From Streptococcus vicugnae (lineage in GTDB: Bacteria > Bacillota > Bacilli > Lactobacillales > Streptococcaceae), in the NCBI RefSeq assembly GCF_016461705.1, contig NZ_JAEMHW010000001.1:186001-250000 (forward strand): a stretch of DNA of 64,000 bases. Direction: 5' to 3'. The translations under genes were made by a program, and so were the position numbers. Below, piece after piece: positions 10,393-17,584 of the stretch (positions are counted from its first letter, which is position 1; every line of letters starts with the position of its first letter). The notes beneath the pieces are model-generated. The model ran no database searches. It was not told the origin of the DNA and saw only the letters and a list, made by a program, of their open reading frames with translations.

Positions 10393-11544
10393 TTAAAATA
10401 ATTGTTTATAAAGTGCGATTGTTTCTTCAAGGGTTGGCATGAATGGATTACCAGGTGCACAAGCATCCACCATAGCATTTTTAGAAAGAAATTCAAAGTC
10501 AAATTCTTCTTCCTTAATCCCCAATTCTGTTAATTTCTTAGGAATACCAACGGTAGCTGACAAACTTTCAATGACTGAAATAGCATAATCTGCACATTCT
10601 TGATCGCTTTTATCTTCAGTATGAAGACCTAGTCCTTTAGCAACGTCACGGAAAGCAGCTGGAACGTGTTTAGCATTTTCACGTTCAACGATTGGTAAAA
10701 TCATGGCACAGCAGACACCGTGTGGCAAATGGTAAACAGCGCCAAGTTGATGAGCCATCGCATGCACGTAACCAAGTCCTGCATTGTTAAATGCCATCCC
10801 TCCAAGGAAGATAGCATTGACCATAGCTTCACGCGCTTCCAAATCTTCACCGTTTTCAACGGCACGAGGTAGAAATTCTTTGATTAACTCAATAGCTCCA
10901 ATAGAAAGTTTTTTAGTAGCACCATAAGCGCCTGGAGTAACTAAAGCTTCAATTGCGTGAGTCAAAGCATCCATACCAGTTGCTGCTGTTAACGATTTTG
11001 GCATTGAAACCATAAGTTCGGGGTCATTAACTGACATCAAGGCTAAGCTATTTTTATCAACCATAACCATTTTAACTTTACGTTCTTCATCTGTGATGAC
11101 ATAATTGATTGTAATTTCAGCTGAAGTCCCTGCTGTCGTATTAATAGCTACAACAGGAAGACCTTGTTCTTTTGATTTATGAACCCCTTCGTAATCTTGT
11201 GGGCGCCCTCCATTTGTAGCCAAGATAGAAATACTGCTTGCAGCATCTTGTGGAGAACCTCCGCCAAGTGAAATAATAAAATCACAGCCATTTTCTTTTA
11301 AAACCGCCAACCCCTCTTCAACATTTTTAACAGTCGGATTTGGATCAACATCGCTATAAATAATATAGTCGATGTTTTCAGCATCAAGCGGAGCTGTCAC
11401 CTGTGGTAGAATGTCGCTTCCAGCAATAAAATGGTCGGTTACCAAAAGGGCTTTGTGATAACCTAATCTTTTGATATAACTACCAATCTCTTTGACAACA
11501 CCACGTCCAATAAGGTTTACTGATGGAACATAAAACACTGACAT
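10393..11544 (-). CDS. Iron-containing alcohol dehydrogenase (1,3-propanediol/butanol dehydrogenase-like)
   Basis: 383 aa from the ATG at 11544, with SD AGAGGAT about 8 nt upstream; the ORF's first ATG overlaps that SD. Group III Fe-dependent NAD(P)H alcohol dehydrogenase. It has the dinucleotide-binding GGGSPQDAASS (about residue 95), NTTAGTSAEIT, and the metal ligands in DALTHAIEAL and HAMAHQLGAVYHLPHGVCCAM. It probably reduces aldehydes to alcohols in fermentation; the exact substrate is unknown. A CcpA-type cre site lies just upstream, pointing to carbon-source control. It stands alone with its own terminator. Confidence 0.9.
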   Translation of the reverse strand: MSVFYVPSVNLIGRGVVKEIGSYIKRLGYHKALLVTDHFIAGSDILPQVTAPLDAENIDYIIYSDVDPNPTVKNVEEGLAVLKENGCDFIISLGGGSPQDAASSISILATNGGRPQDYEGVHKSKEQGLPVVAINTTAGTSAEITINYVITDEERKVKMVMVDKNSLALMSVNDPELMVSMPKSLTAATGMDALTHAIEALVTPGAYGATKKLSIGAIELIKEFLPRAVENGEDLEAREAMVNAIFLGGMAFNNAGLGYVHAMAHQLGAVYHLPHGVCCAMILPIVERENAKHVPAAFRDVAKGLGLHTEDKSDQECADYAISVIESLSATVGIPKKLTELGIKEEEFDFEFLSKNAMVDACAPGNPFMPTLEETIALYKQLF

Positions 11545-11567
11545 AAGCATATCCTCTCTAAGATTTT

Positions 11568-11583
11568 TAGAAAACGTTTACAT
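11568..11583 (-). promoter_or_regulatory. cre site (CcpA operator) upstream of adh
   Basis: TAGAAAACGTTTACAT matches the cre consensus WTGNAARCGNWWWCAW at all but one specified position. It lies 24 nt upstream of the adh start and downstream of a possible -10 (TAAAAT), so bound CcpA would block the transcript. Confidence 0.75.
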
Positions 11584-11697
11584 AGATATTTTACCACTTT
11601 GATCCTAAAAACAAAAAATAAAACATGAACTGAAAAGGAAGACTTAATAACTTTACCACATTCTCAAAAGCCCCATTAACACCTCTCAGTCTTTTCA

Positions 11698-11706
11698 TGC
11701 TATAAT
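11698..11706 (+). promoter_or_regulatory. Extended -10 promoter of pde2
   Basis: TGCTATAAT, a perfect TGN-TATAAT, 32 nt before the pde2 start codon. It is divergent from adh. Confidence 0.7.
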
Positions 11707-11738
11707 AGGGTAAAATCTTGCTTACAAAGGAATTAGAT

Positions 11739-12680
11739 ATGAATACATTTGAAGAAATTTTAGAAAAAATTAGAGCTTATGATACCATTATTATTCACCG
11801 TCACCAAAGACCTGACCCAGATGCACTTGGAAGTCAGGCTGGTTTACGTGAATTGATTAAGCATAATTTTCCAAATAAAAAAGTTTTGGCAACAGGATTT
11901 GACGAACCAACCCTTACTTGGATGACAAGCATGGACCAAGTCAATGATAGCGATTATGAGGAAGCTTTGGTTATTGTAACGGACACAGCCAACACGCCTC
12001 GTATCGATGATGACCGTTATACAAAAGGTGACTGTCTCATTAAAATTGACCATCACCCTAATGATGACGTTTATGGGGATTTGCTTTATGTTAATACTGA
12101 AGCTTCAAGTGCCAGTGAAATCATCTCAGATTTTGCTTTCTCAACAGGTTTAAAAATTTCATCTGAAGCTGCCCGTCTCCTTTATTCAGGTATTGTCGGA
12201 GACACTGGACGCTTTCTATACCCTGCCACAAGTAGCAAAACATTTTTGATTGCAAGTAAACTTCGTGACTATGATTTTGATTTTTCTGGCCTAGCTCGAC
12301 AAATGGATTCTATTTCATTTAAAATTGCTAAACTCCAAGGCTTTGTCTATGATAACCTCCAAGTTGATGAAAATGGAGCTGCACGAGTTGTGCTAACCCA
12401 AGAAACAATGAAAAAATATAATGTCACTGAAGCTGAAACTTCTGCTATTGTTGGTGCTCCAGGTCGAATTGATTGCGTCGAATCATGGGCTATTTTTGTT
12501 GAACAAGCTGATGGTAACTATCGTGTTCGCTTACGCAGTAAAACTCATGTCATTAATGGAATTGCTAAACGCCATGACGGTGGAGGTCATCCACTTGCTA
12601 GTGGAGCAAATTCATATAGCCTTGAAGAAAATGAACTAATCTACCAAGAAATCCAAGAGTTACTCCGTTCGAAAAACTAG
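11739..12680 (+). CDS. pde2: DHH/DHHA1 phosphodiesterase (Pde2/NrnA type)
   Basis: 313 aa from the ATG at 11739, with SD AAAGGAA 8 nt upstream; the longer TTG start has none. The DHH domain shows HRHQRPDPDALGSQ (about residues 20-33), VTDTANTPR and the name-giving DHH in KIDHHPNDD (about 107-115). The C-terminal DHHA1 domain has GGGHPLASGA. Members degrade nano-RNAs and pAp, and in streptococci Pde2 hydrolyses pApA from c-di-AMP to AMP, completing c-di-AMP turnover after Pde1/GdpP. Context next to rpmE2 agrees with pneumococcal pde2 as I recall it. Cytoplasmic; monocistronic. Confidence 0.9.
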   Translation: MNTFEEILEKIRAYDTIIIHRHQRPDPDALGSQAGLRELIKHNFPNKKVLATGFDEPTLTWMTSMDQVNDSDYEEALVIVTDTANTPRIDDDRYTKGDCLIKIDHHPNDDVYGDLLYVNTEASSASEIISDFAFSTGLKISSEAARLLYSGIVGDTGRFLYPATSSKTFLIASKLRDYDFDFSGLARQMDSISFKIAKLQGFVYDNLQVDENGAARVVLTQETMKKYNVTEAETSAIVGAPGRIDCVESWAIFVEQADGNYRVRLRSKTHVINGIAKRHDGGGHPLASGANSYSLEENELIYQEIQELLRSKN

Positions 12681-12746
12681 CCTCAGCCCTGTTATATCAC
12701 GCTTTTTAACATTTATATTTCAATTCAATTAATTTACACAAAAGTC

Positions 12747-12775
12747 TTGTCAAAAATTGCATTATTTGATAAACT
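12747..12775 (+). promoter_or_regulatory. Promoter of rpmE2
   Basis: TTGTCA (12747-12752), 17-bp spacer, TAAACT (12770-12775), about 60 nt upstream of the rpmE2 start. Confidence 0.6.
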
Positions 12776-12836
12776 ATAGAAGTTAAATAACTATGGTGCT
12801 GAAAAAGTGCCATGGCAGAAAGGAAATCTTTTAACA

Positions 12837-13082
12837 ATGAAACAAAACATCCACCCAGAATACCGTCCAGTAGTATTCATGGACACAACTACTGGTTACA
12901 AATTCCTTAGCGGTTCTACAAAAGCTTCTGACGAAACTGTAGAATTTGAAGGCGCTACTTACCCACTTGTACGTGTGGAAATCTCATCAGATTCTCACCC
13001 ATTCTACACTGGTCGCCAAAAATTCACTCAAGCAGATGGTCGTGTGGATCGCTTCAACAAAAAATACGGTTTCACAAAATAA
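12837..13082 (+). CDS. rpmE2: 50S ribosomal protein L31 type B
   Basis: 81 aa from the ATG at 12837 ([16 protein letters not shown]), with SD AAAGGAAAT upstream; the longer start is unsupported. It lacks the CxxC zinc ligands of type A L31, so it is the zinc-independent type B form, which can replace the zinc form on ribosomes under zinc limitation. The last codons (KKYGFTK) form the attachment site of the integrated element, so the present 3' end and terminator were probably supplied by the element. A diverged copy of this end lies at 20677-20708. Confidence 0.95.
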   Translation: MKQNIHPEYRPVVFMDTTTGYKFLSGSTKASDETVEFEGATYPLVRVEISSDSHPFYTGRQKFTQADGRVDRFNKKYGFTK

Positions 13083-13095
13083 GAAATCGCATTTA
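13061..13095 (+). other. attL, left junction of the IME
   Basis: The last codons of rpmE2 and following bases (AAAATACGG...AATAAGAAA.CGCATTTA) recur in diverged form at 20677-20708. Both encode a KYG(F/L)..K-stop ending and are followed by similar terminators, as expected for integration into a gene's 3' end. Confidence 0.75.
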
Positions 13096-13113
13096 TCAAT
13101 TATTGTTGATTTT

Positions 13114-13149
13114 AAGCCTTTTTCGGGAAGTCGAAATTGGCTTTTTTTG
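13114..13149 (+). terminator. rpmE2 terminator (element-borne copy)
   Basis: AAGCC...GGCTT hairpin with an inner TTTCG/CGAAA pairing and a seven-T tail. A related hairpin follows attR at 20715-20748. Confidence 0.8.
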
Positions 13150-13174
13150 TTTTTAGTACCGTTTTTGGTACCGT
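13150..13174 (+). repeat. Paired 13-bp direct repeats, left end (putative integrase arm sites)
   Basis: TTTTTAGTACCGT (13150-13162) is followed at once by TTTTTGGTACCGT (13162-13174). The same two repeats, in the opposite order, occur at 20552-20575. Terminal paired repeats of this kind are typical arm-type binding sites for the N-terminal domain of Tn916-like integrases. Confidence 0.6.
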
Positions 13175-13183
13175 CTTGGAAAA

Positions 13184-14341
13184 TTAGTTATTTGACTTTT
13201 TGAGATAATCAGCAAACTTTTTAATCGTTCTTTCTCCACCAGCTTCGGTTACATGACTATAGGTATCTAGTGTCATTTGGCTACTTGCATGCCCTAACCG
13301 TCTAGCAGCATTTACTGGATCTACACCAATCTCAATCATCAATGTTGCATGAGTATGTCTAAAACCATGTGGCGATATTTTCTTTAGATTATGTTTATCA
13401 ATAATACGTTTTAGGTTATAATTTATATAATCTTGATACAATGGTTGTATTTTTCCGTCTCTATCAACAAACGTAAACATGTAATCATTATCAATTAATG
13501 GGGCAACTGAAAGTTGCCCTTTTTCTTTTTTACTACGTACTTTCCATTCTCTCAAGATAGAAATAGTCTCATCATCTAAAGGAATTTGTCGTACTGAGAA
13601 CCTGTTCTTCGTTCTTTTCTCAACAGCTTTTCCTCTAATTCGCCCTAAATTTTTGGTGATAGATAGTATTTGTTTATCAAAATCAATATCAGACCACTTC
13701 AAAGAATAAAGCTCACCTTTCCTTAAACCGCTATAAGCTAGCAATCTAAATAAAGCATAATCTTTGTAGGACTCTTCTGCTTTTACAATAGCTAAAAATT
13801 CATGCAACTCGTCAACATTAAAGAAATTATCCGATTGCTTATGATCCCGTTTTGGTAAAGTTATATCTCTCATAGGATTTTCAGCAATCAATTTCATCTT
13901 AACCGCAAAATTGAAAACTTGATTAGCATAAGACTTTACTTGCTTAATATTTCTAAATGTTTTTCCCTTTTCTGTAATAAACTCCTGGCATTGCCAAGGA
14001 GTTATTTTTGAAATTTTAAAATTTCCTAGTGTTGGTAAGATGTGTAACCGAAACATATCATCAGTACGGACACTTGTCGTCCTCTCTACAGTATCTTGAT
14101 ATGTTTTGAACCATTCTTCAAAAACTTCCTCAAAAGTCCTCTCAGAAGCTTTTAAAAGCTCTGTGAGCTCTCCTGTTAGTTTTTTATGATAAATTATAGC
14201 TTCATGCTCTTTGGCTTCTCTACGCGTCTTAAAACCACTTTTAAAATAATCATGACGTTTCCCGTCAATAACTCGGTAAATTCTAACTTTGTAAAGATAG
14301 CCTGTTTTAGACTTTTTAGCCTTGTACTTAATAATAGACAT
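13184..14341 (-). CDS. int: Tyrosine recombinase/integrase (Tn916 Int-like)
   Basis: 385 aa from the ATG at 14341, with SD GGAG 8 nt upstream; a TTG farther up is unsupported. The N-terminal part (KAKKSKTGYLYKVRIY...) is an AP2-like arm-binding domain, the middle is a SAM-like core-binding domain, and the C-terminal part is catalytic: Arg in YSGLRKGELYSLKW, HGFRHTHATL (HxxR), LGHASSQMTLDTYSH with the second His and the nucleophilic Tyr. It integrates and, with an excisionase, excises the element. The gene reads toward attL and stops 89 nt from it. Confidence 0.95.
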   Translation of the reverse strand: MSIIKYKAKKSKTGYLYKVRIYRVIDGKRHDYFKSGFKTRREAKEHEAIIYHKKLTGELTELLKASERTFEEVFEEWFKTYQDTVERTTSVRTDDMFRLHILPTLGNFKISKITPWQCQEFITEKGKTFRNIKQVKSYANQVFNFAVKMKLIAENPMRDITLPKRDHKQSDNFFNVDELHEFLAIVKAEESYKDYALFRLLAYSGLRKGELYSLKWSDIDFDKQILSITKNLGRIRGKAVEKRTKNRFSVRQIPLDDETISILREWKVRSKKEKGQLSVAPLIDNDYMFTFVDRDGKIQPLYQDYINYNLKRIIDKHNLKKISPHGFRHTHATLMIEIGVDPVNAARRLGHASSQMTLDTYSHVTEAGGERTIKKFADYLKKSNN

Positions 14342-14362
14342 TGTAATTTCTCCGTTTCTAAG

Positions 14363-14388
14363 GTTTCGGAGCTTATAAAACAATGAAA
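14363..14388 (+). repeat. 26-bp inverted repeat, left copy
   Basis: The 26 bp starting GTTTCGGAGCTT and ending AACAATGAAA recur exactly in inverted orientation at 20520-20545. The last 20 bp recur in direct orientation at 15096-15115. This copy lies between the int start codon and the stop codon of the repressor gene. Confidence 0.8.
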
Positions 14389-14395
14389 TTACATG

Positions 14396-14962
14396 TTAGT
14401 CTTTCTTTAGTTGGTCTTTCTGCATATCTTTATACTCTTCAGACTTTTCCCATTCTTCCCAAACATAATGATAAGGTGAGTTTTTATCACTACTCTTATT
14501 TAGCAAATACGGAAATATTGTTTCAGATTGCTCTTTTAAAAATTGCTTATAGGCTTTCACAATAATTGGGTGATACCCTTTTTCTTTTATCAAAAAATCA
14601 ATATAGCTTTCTAAAATTCCTGTCCCACTAATATCAGCTAGTAAACCGGCAACATCATCTTTAAAAGGGGTCAAATCATCAATTTTTTTACTTGTAACAG
14701 ATCCGTCTTTTAAAAACTTAATAAATGATTTAACAAAACTATCCTCACTAGGATTTTTTAAGACTGGATTATCATCCAAACCAAGCAAATACGGAACAGA
14801 TACTCCAAAGTAGTCAGCAAGTATTTGGGCATTTTTCTTTTTAGGTGTTGAATAACCATTTTCATAGTTTGAAATAGTTGATAATCCGATACCCGTCTCT
14901 GCAGATAATTCCTTCATTGTCTTTCCAAATTGTTTTCGTAATTCATTCACTCTATTATCCAA
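14396..14962 (-). CDS. XRE/CI-like repressor of the IME
   Basis: 188 aa from the TTG at 14962, chosen because GGAGG lies 7 nt upstream and translation then begins right at the HTH (MDNRVNELRKQFGKTMKELS). The N-terminal HTH_XRE domain has ELSAETGIGLSTISNYENG (about residues 16-34), followed by ILADYFGVSVPYLLGLDD. The C-terminal half is alpha-helical with no Ser-Lys LexA-type protease motif seen, so induction by autocleavage is not evident. It lies upstream of int on the same strand and divergent from the replication/mobilisation genes, which it presumably represses through the palindromes at 15009-15086. Confidence 0.9.
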   Translation of the reverse strand: MDNRVNELRKQFGKTMKELSAETGIGLSTISNYENGYSTPKKKNAQILADYFGVSVPYLLGLDDNPVLKNPSEDSFVKSFIKFLKDGSVTSKKIDDLTPFKDDVAGLLADISGTGILESYIDFLIKEKGYHPIIVKAYKQFLKEQSETIFPYLLNKSSDKNSPYHYVWEEWEKSEEYKDMQKDQLKKD

Positions 14963-14985
14963 TAAAACACCTCCACTTGGGCTAT

Positions 14986-15086
14986 ATTTTATCATATATA
15001 CACCATTTTTACAAAAAAATTGTAAAAACAATTGATTTTACAAATATTTTGTAATATAATAACTGTAAATTACAAAATATTTGTAA
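14986..15086. promoter_or_regulatory. Lambda-like control region: two promoters and three operators
   Basis: Three 17-bp dyads share the half-site TTACAAA: O1 15009-15025 (one mismatch), O2 15038-15054 and O3 15070-15086 (perfect 7-bp arms, 3-nt centre). Centres are 29 and 32 bp apart, close to three helical turns. Plus-strand promoter: TTGATT (15032-15037), a 17-bp spacer that is exactly O2, then TATAAT (15055-15060). Minus-strand promoter for the repressor: TTGTAA (15014-15009, inside O1), 17-bp spacer, TAAAAT (14991-14986). A repressor dimer on O2 must exclude RNA polymerase from the lytic-type promoter, while O1 gives autoregulation. Confidence 0.8.
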
Positions 15087-15095
15087 TTTAATTCA

Positions 15096-15115
15096 GAGCT
15101 TATAAAACAATGAAA
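15096..15115 (+). repeat. 20-bp copy of the inverted-repeat motif
   Basis: GAGCTTATAAAACAATGAAA, identical to the last 20 bp of the 26-bp repeat at 14363-14388. It lies immediately upstream of the first rightward gene and downstream of its promoter, so it would be in the transcript's leader. Confidence 0.8.
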
Positions 15116-15126
15116 GGAAAAAGAAG

Positions 15127-15405
15127 ATGTCTGAAGAATTCATTTTACAATTACCTAAGCGAAAAGAAAAAGAGCTATTAGCTCGCTACGATAACATGCT
15201 ACAAACCGCCATTGAAAAAGCCCTTGAAGACAAGGAACTTTATAAACCATTGGTTCGTATGTCTGGTTTAAGTCGTTGGCTAGATGTTTCAACGACTACT
15301 ATTGCAAAATGGCAAAAAGAAGGTATGCCCTATATGGTTATTGACGGAGTAACTTTATACGACAAACGTAAAGTTGCTCAATGGTTACAACAATTCGAGA
15401 GGTAA
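15127..15405 (+). CDS. Small HTH protein, possible excisionase or transcriptional regulator
   Basis: 92 aa; first rightward gene after the control region. The C-terminal half reads LSRWLDVSTTTIAKWQKEGMPYMVIDGVTLYDKRKVAQWL (about residues 48-87, given here only as the shape of the motif), an excisionase/MerR-like winged HTH in which a short strand pair recognises DNA. The N-terminal half is charged and helical. SD GGAAAAAG precedes the ATG. Position and size fit an Xis-type directionality factor, but such folds also serve as regulators; function not proven. Confidence 0.6.
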   Translation: MSEEFILQLPKRKEKELLARYDNMLQTAIEKALEDKELYKPLVRMSGLSRWLDVSTTTIAKWQKEGMPYMVIDGVTLYDKRKVAQWLQQFER

Positions 15406-15412
15406 GAATATT

Positions 15413-15739
15413 ATGGACTACGATAGTGAAAACTTTTTAATTCCTAAAATTCTCTTCCAAGATGAATTTTATAGTGAATTGTCATTCAATGACATTTTTG
15501 TGTACTCAGTCTTAAAAGATAAGCAGATTGAAGCTACTGAAAAAGGTTGGATAGATACTGATGGTAGTGTTTATCTAAGTTATACCATGAAAGAACTCGC
15601 AAAAATGTTTTCTTGCAGTAAAGAAACAATGATAAAAATCATGAGACGTTTAGAAGAATTCAATCTAATTGAACGTGAAAGGGAAGATGTTTTTTATGGA
15701 TATAGTCTCCCTTATAGAACTTACATTAACGAGGTGTGA
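15413..15739 (+). CDS. RepA_N-like replication initiator domain protein
   Basis: 108 aa from the ATG at 15413 (SD AGAGG, somewhat distant). It resembles the N-terminal winged-helix domain of RepA_N plasmid initiators: FLIPKILFQDEFYSELS (about residues 8-24), then a DGSVYLSYTMKELAKMFSCS segment with the recognition helix and MRRLEEFNLIERER. The usual C-terminal part of RepA proteins is absent, so it is a single-domain version as found in many conjugative elements. It may bind the element's origin or act as a regulator. It starts 8 nt after the preceding stop codon and probably shares its transcript. Confidence 0.65.
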   Translation: MDYDSENFLIPKILFQDEFYSELSFNDIFVYSVLKDKQIEATEKGWIDTDGSVYLSYTMKELAKMFSCSKETMIKIMRRLEEFNLIEREREDVFYGYSLPYRTYINEV

Positions 15740-15743
15740 GATG

Positions 15744-16382
15744 ATGAAAATCTATTTTGGCAATGACGAAGAAAACAACTTACTTGTTAAAAAGCGCTTA
15801 GAAAGTTTCAAAATTGACTACGAAGAATATTCTAGCAAAGACATTGATTATCAAACACTACTGAATTGGTTTACCAACTCTTCAGATATGTTTGAATTTC
15901 TACAGCCTAGATTAATGAGGTACAAACTTGACAGTAAACTAACATTTAATCAGTTTGTATTGAAAATACTAACTGATATCGATAATTCACTTAAATTTCC
16001 TCTAGTTATTACAGATACAGAGATTCTTCCTGGTCTAACACCTGGTGAGGTAACGATATTTCTTCCCGCAGAATATCGTAAAACAGAAAGAATTCAACTT
16101 TATCATCAGCTAGATCAACTAGATAATGAACGTCGATTCTGGAGAAACCTGAAAATCTTTCGTGAACAATCTGGCCTACGTTGGTTTGAGTTTAACCAAT
16201 TGATGTTTTCGGATACTTCTGATGACTTAGGAGAAGTCAAAAAGGCTAAAGATAAATTCTTCACTTATAAACGAAATTTAAAAATTCCACCTCAAGATCA
16301 AATCGAAAAAGCAGCTAAAATTTTAATGGTTGAACCAGAAGATTTTTTCACAAAAACTGTCTCAGATTTACAAAATTTCTAG
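15744..16382 (+). CDS. Spx/ArsC-like domain fused to an HTH-like domain
   Basis: 212 aa from the ATG at 15744 (a neighbouring ATG at 15741 is equally possible; SD GAGGTG). Residues 1-115 follow the Spx/ArsC thioredoxin-like fold: KIYFGNDEEN, KKRLESFKIDYEEY, then FPLVITDTEILPGLTPGEV and FLPAEYRK, matching Spx's RPIIID...LQVGYNEDEIRRFLP. The redox CxxC of Spx is missing (GNDE at that place). Residues about 130-212 look like a Cro/CI-type helical domain (LKIFREQSGLRWFEFNQLM...). Spx binds the RNA polymerase alpha C-terminal domain; a fused DNA-binding domain suggests a transcription factor of the element. Function is inferred from fold only. Confidence 0.6.
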   Translation: MKIYFGNDEENNLLVKKRLESFKIDYEEYSSKDIDYQTLLNWFTNSSDMFEFLQPRLMRYKLDSKLTFNQFVLKILTDIDNSLKFPLVITDTEILPGLTPGEVTIFLPAEYRKTERIQLYHQLDQLDNERRFWRNLKIFREQSGLRWFEFNQLMFSDTSDDLGEVKKAKDKFFTYKRNLKIPPQDQIEKAAKILMVEPEDFFTKTVSDLQNF

Positions 16383-16470
16383 TCTAAAATTTTATGAAAA
16401 CAGCTATAAAAATATTATGAAAATGAATTTTTGGGGTCAAATTTTTGGAGGGTCCGAAAATTTTATAACA

Positions 16471-16660
16471 GGGCGCCCTCTAACAGCCCGCTATGTGCAC
16501 ATCTGATGTGCATCCACTACACCCATTTTTTGGCAAGTTTGGCTGGAGAAAAATGAAAATGGTTCGACGAAGTCGGCTCGGGGTTGCTCCCCCGAGAACG
16601 TCATTTTACGTAAGCCTTTGCGTAGACAAAAAAATCGGCGCCGATAGGCGACCGTCAAAG
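16471..16660 (+). other. Candidate double-strand origin and structured rep leader
   Basis: 16471-16489 reads GGGCGCCCTCTAACAGCCC. A CTAACA with GC-rich flanks matches the nick-site core (CTAACAG) of ICEBs1 and Tn916, which are cut by relaxases/initiators of the same Rep_trans family as the next gene. Downstream come ATGTGCACAT, the hairpins CGAC/GTCG (16565-16575) and CTCGGGG/CCCCGAG (16577-16596), and the perfect 12-bp palindrome ATCGGCGCCGAT (16634-16645), ending just before the rep SD. This stretch of 291 bases holds no gene. Confidence 0.5.
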
Positions 16661-16673
16661 AAAGGAGTTCTTT

Positions 16674-17525
16674 TTGGATATAAAAGTTAACTTGGATAAT
16701 ATTACGATGACAGCCTATGTCAAATCAAACAAGTTAAAATCACTAAAAAAGTTGGTTGAAAACCACATTGCAATCATTGTAACTACAGCTATGACTGATT
16801 TATTTAATGCTTATACCAAGACTGAAGGCCATGTTATCCTAAAAATTGATTACGATAAAAGAAAAGGGCAAGACTTTCATGCTCGCCCTTTCCGCTTAGA
16901 GTTCAATCCTAATAAACTCCGCTTAATTGATAAAAAAATTATTGACATCATTATACCATACCTTGAAGATATTTCAATATCTCGTGCTGACTTGGCATTT
17001 GACTTATTTGAGGTAGATTGTAGTGAATTTATTTTAGAGAAAAAAGGCAGAGCAACTGCAACAAGAGAATTTAGGTCCAATCTAGGAAAACTTGAAACAA
17101 AATACCTTGGCGCTCCTAGCTCAGAAAAGCAAATTAGGCTATATAATAAAAAACTTGAGCGACTAAAAAATGGAACACCTGCTGAAAAAGAATTTGCCAA
17201 CCAATTTTCCAACTGGTGGCGTTTAGAATTTCAACTTCGCAATCGTTCTGTTGAAGAAATATTTGACGTTATTAATACTATTATTTTTAAACCATTTAAT
17301 TTTACTGATCTACCAGTTGAAACACAGATTTATCTTGTAGCTTATACTCGTAATAAAAATATCTGGAAAAAGCTACATAGAAACACCAGAACCAAATATA
17401 AAAAAATTCTGGAAAGTTATAAAACATCTGAAATAGACTATTTAGAACTCATGAAAGAATTGCTTAAACATGAACGCCCAAGACTAAAAAAAGAATTAGC
17501 TTATTTTGGTGGTCAAACACCTTAA
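16674..17525 (+). CDS. Rep_trans family replication initiation protein (rolling circle)
   Basis: 283 aa. The start is TTG at 16674 with AAAGGAG 7 nt upstream. Family marks: a beta-rich N-terminal half with LEFNPNKLRL and the DISISRADLAFDLFEVD segment (about residues 98-115) that includes the metal/DNA-contact acidic residues, EKQIRLYNKKLERL with a candidate catalytic Tyr, and FSNWWRLEFQLR. Rep_trans proteins nick one strand at a double-strand origin and stay covalently attached to start rolling-circle replication; ICEBs1 NicK and Tn916 Orf20 are relatives. In an IME such a protein allows transient plasmid-like replication after excision. Putative nick site at 16480-16485. Confidence 0.85.
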   Translation: MDIKVNLDNITMTAYVKSNKLKSLKKLVENHIAIIVTTAMTDLFNAYTKTEGHVILKIDYDKRKGQDFHARPFRLEFNPNKLRLIDKKIIDIIIPYLEDISISRADLAFDLFEVDCSEFILEKKGRATATREFRSNLGKLETKYLGAPSSEKQIRLYNKKLERLKNGTPAEKEFANQFSNWWRLEFQLRNRSVEEIFDVINTIIFKPFNFTDLPVETQIYLVAYTRNKNIWKKLHRNTRTKYKKILESYKTSEIDYLELMKELLKHERPRLKKELAYFGGQTP

Positions 17526-17531
17526 AATTAC

Positions 17532-17551
17532 TTTCAACCAAAAGGTTGAAA
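17532..17551 (+). repeat. 8-bp-stem hairpin, sequence repeated inside the next gene
   Basis: TTTCAACC AAAA GGTTGAAA, with no T tail. Its 18-nt core CAACCAAAAGGTTGAAAA recurs exactly at 17695-17712 within the following coding sequence. Confidence 0.7.
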
Positions 17552-17584
17552 ATGCATTAATAACAGCACTTTGAGAGGTTAAAA

